A stretch of 64,000 bases of DNA. Source: Rhynchopus euleeides. Its lineage: Eukaryota; Euglenozoa; Diplonemea; Diplonemida; Diplonemidae. Positions 1 to 10,079 of the stretch are shown here, one piece after another. The stretch's first letter is position 1. The number at the start of each line of letters is the position of its first letter. The notes beneath the pieces were generated by a model that saw only the letters and a program-made list of their open reading frames with translations, had not been told where the DNA came from and did not search any database. The position numbers and the translations under genes are program-made. The stretch spans positions 992,001 to 1,056,000 of the forward strand of contig OY723247.1 of assembly GCA_963210315.1 (NCBI GenBank). The letters are read 5' to 3'.

Positions 1-671
1 GTGTGTTGCCAAGGCCATGTCATCCAGAGTGAACCGGGGGGGTCACATTTTATGAGGGAAAGCTACGGGGGTGAACCGGCGACCAGATATGGTTCGATGA
101 GTCCTTTCTTTCCTCGTTTTCGCCCCTCCCCATCACCCGCCTTTTGGACGAGCGGAGACTGTTTTTTTTGCAAGGGATGGAGAGAGAGAGAGGGGGGGAG
201 GGGGGACAGGTCATGAGGACGGAACGGTGCGAAACCACATGACCCCCACCCCCCATACCCCCAACGAACGCCACACCCGACCCTAACGAATAAAGGGAAA
301 GACGGAGGGGGGTATGTGTGGATCAGGAAGGCTGGGCGCCCCCCCCGCGAAAAAGAATATAAATCAGACCAACTTCTTTTATATCATGGCACGCAGTGTT
401 GCGAACCCCCTCCTCCTCTCCAATATAAGGAGCAGAGAGGTTGGCGCATTACTGCTGGCTGGTGCGCCCCAATGTCGGTATCGTTACTGTGTGGGGTGGT
501 GGTGGGGTTGGTTGGTTATGGGAAGCAAACAACGTTGCGTTGAACCCGAGAGGGCGTCTTTCATCAGGCCTGTCGCTAACTTTTCGATTTTGGAGATTTG
601 GTGGGTTGACGCTCCTGTTTGGGGGGGGGGGGGGGGGATCAGGGGGGAAAACACTAGGGGTCAATTGTTCT

Positions 672-691
672 CGCGCGCGCTTCGCGCGCGC
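672..691. repeat. CG-alternating hairpin
   Basis: Alternating CG arms are separated by a short CTTC centre, giving a near-perfect inverted repeat. A similar CG hairpin with a CCTTCGG-type centre lies near 63808-63828 at the other end of the window. In both places a copy of the GGGGTCTGGGGGGC repeat follows on the same strand 150-250 bases later. This suggests two members of one dispersed family. Confidence 0.6.
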
Positions 692-902
692 TCGTGTTGT
701 TGCCAAATTTTCCCATCGGTGGACCACGAGGTGGGCACGGTGTGAGGCGCTGGGTTCCTTCCGTGGTTCCTCTCCCGCTCGCGCCGTCGGGTGCCGGAGG
801 AAACCAAAAAATGGCTTTCGGGACCATGATTTCGACGCTGCCCCCTGATATGTCACGGCCGTCAAAGCGCAAGGACTTGGTTACTAGACGGGCACGCGAG
901 AT

Positions 903-961
903 GGGGGGTCTGGGGGGCAGGGCCCCCCAGCCGCCGGAGGCCACGGTAGTGAGCATCTGTT
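903..961 (+). repeat. Dispersed repeat, copy 1
   Basis: A unit of about 58 bases begins GGGGTCTGGGGGGC, contains CAGCCGCCGGAGGCCACGG, and ends GTGAGCATCTGTTC. It recurs almost unchanged at 1079-1136, in inverse orientation at 4036-4093, and as a partial copy at the right edge (63977-64000). Its inner part is itself an inverted repeat of G and C runs. The element type is unknown. Confidence 0.8.
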
Positions 962-1078
962 CACTGTGGGCGTACAGATTCTGTGTGAGTTGGCTGCGTC
1001 CTCCTGAGGCTACTGGAGTGGGTGGATTCCCTGACCCGGTGGGAATCGAATGACTTGAGTACGAGACATACGCCACAG

Positions 1079-1136
1079 GGGGGTCTGGGGGGCGGAGCCC
1101 CCCAGCCGCCGGAGGCCACGGTAGTGAGCATCTGTT
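1079..1136 (+). repeat. Dispersed repeat, copy 2
   Basis: Direct copy of the 903-961 unit, 176 bases further on. The two copies differ by only a few bases. The intervening sequence is not itself duplicated. Confidence 0.8.
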
Positions 1137-1154
1137 CCTGCAAAACCATACTCT

Positions 1155-1430
1155 CTTCGACGTCGACCCAGTGAAAGTGGGTTGACGCTTGGTCGACGCT
1201 TGGTGAGCGTCGACCCAGTGTAACCGGGCCAACGCTAGGTTAGCGTCGACCCAGTGTAATAAATGGGTTGACGCTTGGTCCAGGCTTGAATGGCAACCCA
1301 GTTCCACTAGGTCGACGCTCCAAGCCTCGACCAAGCGTCAACCCAGTCCACTGGGTCGACGCTGGGTCGACGCTTTTTTATGGGGGGGGAAACCCAAAAT
1401 CACTGGGTCGACGGTCGACGCTTAGCGACA
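1155..1430 (+). repeat. Degenerate GTCGAC/GTTGACGC minisatellite
   Basis: An irregular tandem array of short units related to TGGGTCGACGCT and GGGTTGACGCTTGG in both orientations. Unit spacing varies (about 12-40 bases), so this is a degenerate minisatellite rather than a clean satellite. No coding signal is seen. Confidence 0.7.
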
Positions 1431-2249
1431 TGCCTGGTCTTTCATCTTCCACAAGGGGGGGGGGGGGATGGGGAGGGTGTGAGTGTGAGTGAAAAGAGAG
1501 AGAGAGAGACGGGGACAATTGAGGCACACTACCACAGGCCAGGGGCTGACACCCATGACCCCCCCCCCCAGGAGGGAGCTGGGTTCTGGGAGGCGAAAGA
1601 GGGGCCCCACACCCCAGACCCCATGTTCCCCACCCCCTCCACCCCATTTTGTTGATATATCATGAAAGGTTCGTGAAATGTGAACACTGTCAGCAAGATG
1701 CTGCCTGTGCTGCTTGGGGTTCTTATTGCGGTGCAACAATAGTGGTGGCGAGGCTGCTGTGTCCTACACTCAGAGTTAAGACATTGGTGTGTGTGCGCGA
1801 TCTTCGCCAGTGTAGATGGGGCGTTGTGGTGGCGGTGTCGCATGTCCTGTGCAAAAGCGAGGCTTCCTGCCGCAAGCAGCGTCAGGGTGGCCAGTGCTTT
1901 CGGAAAGGGGGTGCGCAAACCTCACTGCACACACATGGAGAAAGTTTAGCGAGCATCGGCAAATATTTCTGTGGCAATGCAGAACACACCGAGTGCCTGC
2001 TCATGAAGCAAACCCCGCTGTATACACACACCCGGTGTGCATCATATGATCCCATCGTCACACGCTTCGATGGCTATTATTGCACTCTACCCCTTCGTGC
2101 CGCGACCCAAGCATGGCGACAGCACAGAGGACCTGCCTCAGTACAGACCATGTATATGACCACACCGGTTATTGCAAAAACACCCCACCCCACCCATGCA
2201 GTGCGGGCTGTGGCTTGCCGCCCCACATCCACACCCCTTCACCCCCTCT

Positions 2250-3032
2250 CTAATCGGGAACGCCAAGCAGGTGGTAGACGAGGTGGCCCACAATGTAGGA
2301 TGTGAATGCGGTAGCACCCCCTGCCGACACCATGACGATTCCAGAGCGGATGGCGCGGGTGGAGGTGAATCGGGCCTTGACGAGGCCGAGGAGGAAGAGC
2401 GACACGGCACAGGCGGCGCAAAGCAGCGCGCGCCGGTCCCTCTGGTGCTCCTCTGTGGGCAGCAGCGCCAGCAGCGGGACACCCCCGAACACCACGAATG
2501 ATGCGAACATGATGAGCCCGCTGCGGCACGACGTGTTCTCCACGATGCCCGCCACGCGGTTCTCCGCCTGGGTCCCGAAGTAGTCCCCCATGCCCATGCT
2601 GCACCCCTTCGCCAGCAGGTTCGCCACCCCGAGGCTCAGCAGTGTCTCATCCGCCACGACAGACCCCAGGGCGGCTGCACCCCACACCAGGGTGAGCGTG
2701 GTGCTGAGCCCGTCAACCCCACCGAAGACGAGCGGCCTGACGAAACGCGTTCTGGATTCCTTCGACTCCTTATCGGTATCAGGCTGCCTCCGAGACTCCC
2801 CATCCTGCTGTGCGGCTCGCCGCGCAGCTTCAGCGCTGCACGCAACCTCGACGTCATCCCCCGACACCACGCTGGACAGCAGACTGCTGTGTATGCTGGT
2901 CTGGCTGCACTGCCGCCCAAGAGGGGGCAGTGCGTAGGGCCTGTCCTCCGGGGTCAAGACATGTATCGACCTCGCATCCTCACCCCCGTCCCCGGGCTGT
3001 GCGAAGTTCCGCTTCGCCACCTGCGTGCTCAT
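2250..3032 (-). CDS. VIT/CCC1-family membrane transporter (VIT-like)
   Basis: A 260-residue protein whose second half matches the VIT1/CCC1 (vacuolar iron/manganese transporter) family. The first membrane segment carries the hallmark FGGVDGLSTT (residues 103-112) and the second carries CSMGMGDYFGTQAE (about 144-157). Three further hydrophobic segments bring the total to five, as in the family. The family exports Fe2+ or Mn2+ from cytosol into a vacuole-like compartment, so that role is inferred. Only about 15 residues separate segments 2 and 3. The cytosolic metal-binding helices of plant VIT1 are therefore absent, as in VIT-like (nodulin-21) proteins. The first 95 residues are polar and low complexity. 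I chose the ATG that follows a pyrimidine-rich tract and a TTCAG acceptor-like site. The frame stays open upstream, but only through low-complexity sequence. Confidence 0.85.
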   Translation of the reverse strand: MSTQVAKRNFAQPGDGGEDARSIHVLTPEDRPYALPPLGRQCSQTSIHSSLLSSVVSGDDVEVACSAEAARRAAQQDGESRRQPDTDKESKESRTRFVRPLVFGGVDGLSTTLTLVWGAAALGSVVADETLLSLGVANLLAKGCSMGMGDYFGTQAENRVAGIVENTSCRSGLIMFASFVVFGGVPLLALLPTEEHQRDRRALLCAACAVSLFLLGLVKARFTSTRAIRSGIVMVSAGGATAFTSYIVGHLVYHLLGVPD

Positions 3033-3714
3033 GCGGCTTGGGGTGGCAGTGGCACCCGTGCTGAACGGTGCGGCGGGGGAGCACCCCCTCGCCTGCCCCA
3101 CACGCACAATTGCGAGAGTGTGTGGTGTGGGTGTGTGGGAGGGGAGGGGAGGGGTGGGGGTGTCTGTGTGGTGTGGTGGTGTCGGTAATGTCAGAGAGGG
3201 AGTCCGGCTTGGAGAGGAAGGGGGCCCTCCAGCTGCGGAAAGTAGAGAGAAGAGGAGGGAGGGGTGTGGGGAGAGGGGGGGGTGGGGATGGAAGTAGGGG
3301 GGGTCAGGCAACCCGCAGGTCGTGCACAGAGACAACACTTGTCACATGGGCGTAGGGGGTAGGGTCTGTTGTTTTTATAGGTTTTTTTATAAAAAAAAGA
3401 CAAGGGGCTTGGGCAGGCGTGCTGCCAAGCCCCCCCCTTTTTTTTTGGCAAGCATCGAGGTGGACCTTTGTTATCTTGAACTTTGGCGTAAGGCTTGCCA
3501 GTTGGTATTTTTTCTGTTCGTTGCTGTCTTTTTGTTTGGGGGGGGAGGGGGGGGGGGTCGTATTCTGGTCGTCTTGCTGTGTTGTTGCAAATCATTCGTT
3601 TGATTCGGCTCCTTCTGAATATTTTTTTGCTTTGGCCCACACAACAATGTTTCAACGCACGCTGCACCAAACGCACATCCGCACACGTCTCCATCCCAGG
3701 GCGTTCGCTACTGG

Positions 3715-3795
3715 GCGAAGTTGGGCCAACTTCGCCTAAATAAATAAATGTTCGGTTTTACTTCGCCCCAACTTCGCCCAAGGGGGCGAAGTTGG
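3715..3795. repeat. Palindromic CGAAGTTGG repeat cluster
   Basis: The motif GGCGAAGTTGG and its complement CCAACTTCGCC occur about five times within 80 bases in both orientations, so the strand can fold in several ways. AT-rich sequence (AAATAAATAAATG) separates the units. No protein is encoded. Confidence 0.65.
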
Positions 3796-4035
3796 ATAAA
3801 AAAATTCTGGGCTCGGCCCCCTTTCACCACCCACCCCCCGAAGGGGGGTGGGTGGTGAAAGAGCCCACGGGATCACGAGCCTCAGGGGATGGGGAATGCT
3901 CGAAGAAGGAAGTGTCAGAAGGAGACCACAACTGCCTTCCCCAAAGTACGATGTATTGCTCCGCCCAGACCCCCCTGTGGCGTATGTCTGGTGCCCAAGT
4001 CCTTTCAAGTTGCATGAATCTATCCATCCGCAATG

Positions 4036-4093
4036 AACAGATGTTCACTACCGTGGCCTCCGGCGGCTGGGGGGCTCCGCCCCCCAGACCCCC
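4036..4093 (-). repeat. Dispersed repeat, inverted copy 3
   Basis: Reverse-complement copy of the unit at 903-961, starting at GAACAGATG and ending in CCCCCCAGACCCC. Similarity is near complete over 58 bases. Confidence 0.8.
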
Positions 4094-6409
4094 TGACAGC
4101 CGAACTGTGTGGCACAGCGGTCCCTGCCGATCCACGCGTTTCGCTCATAAGCAAGGCTATTAGTGTCTTCGGAGGTACTAACAGCCTTGCCAGAAGTGCA
4201 GTGATCTGCCCTCTCAAGGAGAGGTAGCCAATGTGTACCTCCCGAGGGGGCGCGAAGCGCCCCCGAGGGGCGCCTCCCCGACGGATAAAAAAAAATCCTG
4301 AATTCCCAAAACCCTAAATAAAACTTCGCCCACCCCACACGGGAGCGGTGGGCGATAGCGAACGCCCTGCTCCATCCCCCAAATAAAAATGTGAATCACG
4401 CCCACATTTTGCTCCCATCGAATTGTTCACAATCGATATCACCAAGCTATACCTGATGGAGTGGAATCGCGCAGACAGTTCACCTTCCGACATGACTTTT
4501 GCCTTCAGCCGCAAGACAGGCGCGGTGGTGCTTTCTATGAACTACACACCCCATGCCCTACTGAAACTGCCTCATTGACCCCAAGGCTTCTTCGGTTCGA
4601 GACGCCTTCGGGACAACAATGCGTACTGCTTTTCTGCCCAGCAGTTGCACTTGCTGTTTCGCTTCGCCACTCTACGGGAGGGAGGGAGGGGGGTTACTTG
4701 GGGGGGTTCGGCGAGTTTGCCAGCTGTCACAGTGGCCAGCAAGCCCACTATTTTGAACGGAAATAACTCCCTGGTTAGCCCAGGAGCGCGACAGTCATTG
4801 GGTAAAAAAAACGCGGTGCGAATATGCGAATGGCACGGGGGGGGGGGGGGGGGGGTGGGGGGCGAATACAAAAAACACCTGCGGAAGTCACAAAGTCTAG
4901 AGGATAAGTTGCTTCACCACATCCACACACTCACACTCACTCACAACCCTCCATTCTCTCACTCACACTGCCCCATTCCGCCAATGAGAGATGCACCAAC
5001 ACAACTGTGTGCACGACAGTGGAATGACCATAACCAGGGCGGTGAAGTTCCGACAGGCACTGCCATTGGGAGGGGTGTGCGGGGCTGGGGGGCAATTACC
5101 GCTCTCATATATTTTTCGCCTTTTCTCAGCCTGAGAGGCTTTCGCCGAGAGTCGGGCATGTTTCCACCCCCCCTCGCCTTGCGTTCGCCGCGTTGTCAGT
5201 TGTGAGAGAACGGCGGTCGGCACGGCGGCGGGCAGTTTTCTTTTTTGGCGGTTCTCTGCAATTCCCCCGACTCCCACACACGCACACACACTACCCACCC
5301 ACACTCCCAGGGTAACTCAAATAAAAAGACTGTGAAGAGCACAAACCTCAAAAAAACAGGCATTTTCTTTTGTCATCAGCGTTTCTTACTCGCATTTCCT
5401 TGTCGAACGTTCAGAACACGGCAGGGTGGGGGGTAGATGGCTGGGGGCCGTCGCCCCGTCGCTGCGTGAGAAAGAGAAGACTCTTGAAGATTCCAAGAGA
5501 TGCATATAAAGGCGCTGCCTTTGAAAGTAATTGAGAATCAAAAAAAACACCCTCAAGTGACTGTGGGTGGAGGCATGCCTTGGAAACCGGCGCAGGGTTT
5601 TTTTGTCATCTGCCTCGATGAATCCAGAGTGCAGTAGCGAGAGAGAGATAGAGAGAGAGAAAGGGAAAAAAATACAGTCCCGCGTCAGCAAAGGCACGGA
5701 AGGAGTGGGGGGGTAATAAGTCAAACCAACAAAGAAAAGGAAAAACACAAAACATTACCAAAGGTCCGGGGGGGGGGGGGGGGGTAAAGGGGGCCAAACA
5801 GACTGGGAGGAGGGTGTTTTCATCTTCGTTTTTCTGTTGGTTGCGCAAATAACAGGGGGGGGGGGGTGGAAAAAAAAGGACATGGAAAAGCACAGGCGCA
5901 CGCCACCGGAAACTTCTTCCCTTTTTTTTCGCATGGACACCGGAAGTCTGGAAGGAAACTTGTATCGAACCGCCTGCAGGTCTCTCAGAGGCACTGCGGC
6001 AGCAATACACCTTCGAAGAAGGGGGGTGGAAACACTGTGACCACCATCAACGGTCCCCACTGGCAAGCACACACACACGGGCTTCTGCTGTAACGTAGGG
6101 TGAGACAGCAAGTGGACATGATCCACACAGGATCTACCTGTTCAGAACGTGGTCACCGCACAACGCTCACCCAACGTAGCAGCGGCGAATGTGTTGATTA
6201 TACCCAATGGATCGGTTTTCCCTTCGTGCCGTTCATTTTTTTTCATTTTTCCATGCCCTGGCATTGCAAGGTGAGACCACATGGTGCCGCGAATGCCAAA
6301 AAAGCAAAACGCTTGCGCAAAAAAACGGAGGAGATCATCGGTTCTGTCTTATCCGGTTTGCGGAGAGCGCGGAGCCGGAGGGGAGGGGGGGGGGACGAAA
6401 ATGCATGCA

Positions 6410-8609
6410 CTACTCCTCATCCTCGTCCTCCTCCTCCTCACCGCCCTCCTCGTCCTCACCCTCCTCCTCGTCATCGCCGTCCTCCGACTTGTTGGCCTCC
6501 TCCTCCTTGCGCTTCGCCTCCTTCTTGGCGTCGGCGTCCGTCACGATCGACCCGATCTTCTCACGCAGCTCCGCAAGCTTGCCCTCGAACTCCTCCTGAA
6601 TAGTGTGTGCGGGGGGGGGGGGGGGGGGGGGGGCGGGGGGGTGAGTAACGAGTGTGGGGATGGGAAGGGTGCCGAGCAATCAGAGACGCTGCGCAATGAC
6701 AGTTCGCTTACCCAACTACAATACGAACAATCAACAAAGGTAGTGAGGCGCAAGGCGGGCTTGCGATGCTTGCTGCTGGGCATACCTTCGAGGCCTCCTC
6801 ACCCTCCTCCTCCACCCACGAGAGGACCTCCTTGGTGGTCTCCTCGACGAGGGTCTTGTCCTCGTCGGACATGTGCTCCGTCGTGTCGGCGTGCTTCGCG
6901 TTCTCGGTGTACTGCGACAGGGAGATCTTGGCCTGGGTCTTCTCAGCCAGCACCTTGTCCTCCTCCTCGTACTCCGAGGCCTCCTGCACCATGCGGTCGA
7001 TCTCGTCCTGCGAGAGCATCTTGTCGTTCTGGATCTCGACGTCGCCCTTGGCGCCGGTGTCCTTGTCAGTGGCCTGCACCTGCAGGATACCAGACTCGTC
7101 GACGTCCATCTGCACCTCAATCTGGGGCACACCCTTGGGCGCCACCTTGATGCCCGTCAGGTCGAACTGACCCAGCAGACGGTTGTCCTTGGTCATGGCA
7201 CGCTCGCCCTCGTACACCTGGAACAGGATGTTCGGCTGGTTGTCCGTGGTGGTGGTCACCGCCTGGGTCTTCGAGGCGGGGATGATGGAGTTACGCGGGA
7301 TCACCTTAAGCATGATCCCCCCCACAGTCTCGATACCGAGCGACAGGGAGATCACGTCCACAATCACGACCTTCTCCTTGCCGACCTCACCGCACAGCAC
7401 ACCACCCTGCACAGCAGCGCCGTAGGCCACAGCCTCGTCGGGGTTGATGCCACGGTTGGGCTCCTTGCCGTTGAAGAAGTCCTTGATGAGCGCCTGCACC
7501 TTGGGGATACGCGTGGACCCGCCAACCAGCACCACCTCGTCGATGTCGTCCTTCTCCAGCTTGGCGTCCTCCAGCACAGCCTTCACCGGCTCCAGGGTGC
7601 CCTTGAACAGGTCCATGTTCAGCTCCTCGAACTTGGCACGCGTCAGCTTCGAGGACAGCGTCACACCCTCCACGATGTCCTCAACCTCAACAAGCGCCAC
7701 AGGCGCCGTCGACAGCTTCCGCTTGGCGTCCTCAGAGGCCTTGCGCAGGCGGGCCAGGGCGACGGGGTTGCCGCTGATGTCCTTCTTGTGCTGCTCCTTC
7801 ACCACCTTCACGAAGTACGCCACGATGCGGTTGTCGAAGTCCTCACCACCCAAGTGAGTGTCACCGTTCGTCGCCTCCACCTCGAAGAAGCCGTTGTCAA
7901 TGCTCAGCAGCGACACGTCGAAGGTACCACCACCCAGGTCGAACACCAGCACCTTTTTCTCACCGCCTGCCGTGTCCAGGCCGTAGGCGATAGCCGCGGC
8001 GGTGGGCTCGTTCAGGATACGCACAACGTTCAGCCCGGCGATGGTACCGGCGTTACGGGTGGACTGACGCTGCGCGTCGTTGAAGTAGGCCGGCACGGTC
8101 ACGACGGCGTTCTTCACCTCGTGCTCACCACCCAGGTAGGTCTGGGCGACGTCCTTCATCTTCTGCAGCACCATCGCCGACACCTCCTCAGGCGTGAAGG
8201 TCTTGGCACCCTGCTTCGTCGTGACGCGCACGGCGGCGGCACCCTCCTTACCCGAGACAATCTTGTAGGAGAGGATCTTCTTGTCCTCCACAACAGTCTT
8301 GTCGTCAGCGTTACGCCCGACCAGACGCTTCACGGCGTAGATGGTGTTCTCGGGGTTCGACGACATCTGGTTACGGGCAGAGTCACCAACCTCACGACCC
8401 TCATCGGTGAACGACACGACGGACGGCGTGATACGGTTACCCTGCTCGTTCGCGATAATCTCGACCTTGTCGTTCTGGTACACACCCACCACGGAGTACG
8501 TGGTACCCAGATCGATACCCACCACGGGGAACGCGTGCTTGCTGGACCCACCCTCCTCAGCGAAGACGGCCGCCACCACAGCGGCCCACACAAAGGCGGA
8601 CTTCATCAT
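6410..8609 (-). CDS. ER-type Hsp70 chaperone (BiP/GRP78-like), two exons
   Basis: Exon 1 (6786-8609) and exon 2 (6410-6595) join in phase 0 across a GTATGC...TTCAG intron to give about 669 residues. A hydrophobic signal peptide ([17 protein letters not shown]) precedes the Hsp70 ATPase domain, with [12 protein letters not shown], the phosphate loop [14 protein letters not shown] and [12 protein letters not shown]. The substrate-binding domain and helical lid follow. The signal peptide and sequence fit the ER luminal Hsp70, which folds secretory proteins. The open frame extends three codons upstream only from TTG. The first ATG lies directly after a T tract ending GGTAG, a plausible spliced-leader acceptor. 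Oddly, the C-terminus is a long run of Glu/Asp ending EDEDEE. No KDEL, HDEL or MDDL-type retrieval signal is visible in this reading. The intron carries a very long C tract (sense strand) before its acceptor. Confidence 0.93.
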
Positions 8610-8897
8610 CCCTACCAAAAAAAGGTAGATCCGCAGGAGGCACTACCTGAGCAGGTGTGGGTGTGGCCAGTGAAGATCGCCCCAAGGGGCACATGTTGGT
8701 GCATTCACACACTACAGCAAAACGATACACGTGGGTGAGTGGGGGTAGCAAAGGAGAATCCGACTGATGGAAAGTGGCGGATGGGATGAGGGCCGGTCAA
8801 GTGGTGGGTATTGGGGAGGGCGCGGAAAAAGCTCGGCATTGTCGTTAGCGTGTGTTGTTTTCTCTTCTTCTTCTCCTCACAGCTTCTTTGCTTTTTT
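8610..8897. other. Short intergenic region upstream of BiP
   Basis: No gene is seen. It contains a T/C-rich stretch near 8863-8897 that runs into the TIR element starting at 8898. The sequence directly upstream of the BiP start looks like a 3' splice site for trans-splicing. Confidence 0.4.
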
Positions 8898-8904
8898 CAT
8901 ACAT

Positions 8905-9185
8905 CGGGCGTTATTGCGTTACCAGTAACGGTAATACCGTTATTTTTTCGGTAAAATAACTTACCGTTAATAACGTTCCAGAACGGCCGAATAACGTTAT
9001 CCGAAAATCGGTAACGTTATTTTTCCGCGTTATACCGTTATCGATAACGGTAATACCGTTATTACCGTTATCAGGAACGGTAATAACGGTAATAACGTTA
9101 TCGGTAACGGTATTACCGTTATTACCGTTATCGGTAACGGTAATACCGTTATCAGTAACGGTAATAACGTTATCGGTAACGTTGG
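8905..9185. repeat. Array of interleaved GTTATTACC/GGTAATAAC palindromes
   Basis: About 280 bases consist of short variants of CGTTATTACCGTTATC and its complement, so almost every unit can pair with its neighbours. The same words occur at 10172-10210 and at 11880-11922. The composition differs sharply from the surrounding GC-rich DNA. Confidence 0.85.
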
Positions 9186-9483
9186 TGCCCCTGATTTACC
9201 CCTTTTTCACTACGCACAAACTACGCAATCTGGGGGGGGGTCTCGCTTTTTGGTCCCCCCCCAGTTTTTTTTGGTCCCCCTTTCTGTGTGGCTACTGAGA
9301 CAGGACTGGAGGCACTGCGCTGACCGAGCAAAAAATTATTGCCAGAACTCACTATACACCGTACGAAAGAACGCACGACATGTGGGGCGGGACTCCAGAA
9401 ACACCTGGGCAAGGTTGCCCCATGCCCAGAAACACCTGAGAAGGAAGTGAGTTCCAGGAGCCGCGTAGAACACCCTCGAGATT

Positions 9484-9801
9484 GTGAATGATGATACGAT
9501 CACAGCCTTCAGGGCGATGCGAGGTGCCACCCTGAAGGTGGCCCTTGACATCAAGGAGAGCGTCGGCCGAGGGGTCGACGAAAAGCTGAAGAAGGCGCTA
9601 CTGGCACTGGATCCCGCGGGGTATACGGAGGTCACCGCCACACAGGCAACCTCCGCTGACAACGTCCAGGAGACGTTATCCGAGGGGATCACAACGGCAC
9701 TAGAGATCTGTGTCACGGGATCCAGGCGCCCACTCTCCCTCGACGGTCTGGGGATTGTTGTTGGGTATGGTGTCGTTTCCTGCAGCTGCAAAAAGGCGTA
9801 G
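9484..9801 (+). CDS. Short frame of unknown function inside nested unit
   Basis: About 100 residues, with a globular-looking composition (for example GATLKVALDIKESVGRGVDE) unlike the low-complexity frames nearby. It has no ATG at the first position: the frame opens at GTG, and the first ATG gives about 93 residues. I recognise no domain. It may be an exon or fragment belonging to the repeat unit that contains it. The opposite strand is also open here, which lowers confidence. Confidence 0.25.
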   Translation: MNDDTITAFRAMRGATLKVALDIKESVGRGVDEKLKKALLALDPAGYTEVTATQATSADNVQETLSEGITTALEICVTGSRRPLSLDGLGIVVGYGVVSCSCKKA

Positions 9802-9881
9802 CAACTGTGCTTCCTTCTTCCTTAATGATGCGTTGACGCTTCCACCCGGAGGAGCTGAAGCAGGCACCGCTTAATGATGCG

Positions 9882-10079
9882 TTGATGCTTCCACCCGACG
9901 AGCTGAAGCAGGCACCGCGCCAAAGGGCACCCCCAAAGAGACCTGCAAAGACTGCGTCGAAACCCGCACCGAAGGCTGCCAGCGCTGCAGCACCTGAAGA
10001 ACCTGCAGCACCTGAAGCGCCTGCACCCTCACTGACCCCGGAACAGCAAGAACTCCTTGAGTTTGGGGTCCCGGCATAG
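9882..10079 (+). CDS. Pro/Ala/Lys-rich frame, possible fragment
   Basis: About 65 residues rich in Pro, Ala and Lys, ending LTPEQQELLEFGVPA and then a stop. The upstream part overlaps a tandem duplication (two copies of about 50 bases encoding similar LPP-ELKQAP words). No ATG context stands out. It could be the tail of a protein whose other exons include the 9484-9801 frame. Function is unknown. Confidence 0.2.
   Translation: MMLPPDELKQAPRQRAPPKRPAKTASKPAPKAASAAAPEEPAAPEAPAPSLTPEQQELLEFGVPA

Larger units (their letters stand above)
1..2249. other. No gene recognised; repeat-bearing flank
   Basis: No open frame here resembles a known family. The stretch holds a GC-only hairpin near 672-691, two direct copies of a dispersed repeat and a GTCGAC-rich minisatellite (listed separately). 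A minus-strand frame at 1529-1918 begins with a signal-peptide-like stretch, but only from a TTG codon and without continuation, so it is not called. G runs of about 18 occur near 620. Confidence 0.6.
3033..6409. other. Intergenic, no gene recognised
   Basis: The open frames here are short, low in complexity and unlike known proteins. Contents include a palindromic CGAAGTTGG repeat near 3715-3795, the inverted copy of the dispersed repeat (4036-4093), a GC-rich inverted repeat near 4246-4285, and G runs of 18-19 at about 4838 and 5769. (CA)n and (GA)n stretches also occur. Confidence 0.6.

Noticed and set aside
1529-1918. Minus-strand frame starting with a signal-peptide-like segment
   Set aside because: It opens only at TTG, has no ATG, and continues into proline/glycine-rich nonsense. 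No exon borders support it.
6873-8738. 621-residue plus-strand frame opposite BiP
   Set aside because: Antisense shadow of the Hsp70 gene caused by GC-rich third positions.
8905-9185. CRISPR-like array
   Set aside because: Units are interleaved palindromes without constant repeats or unique spacers, in a eukaryotic context.
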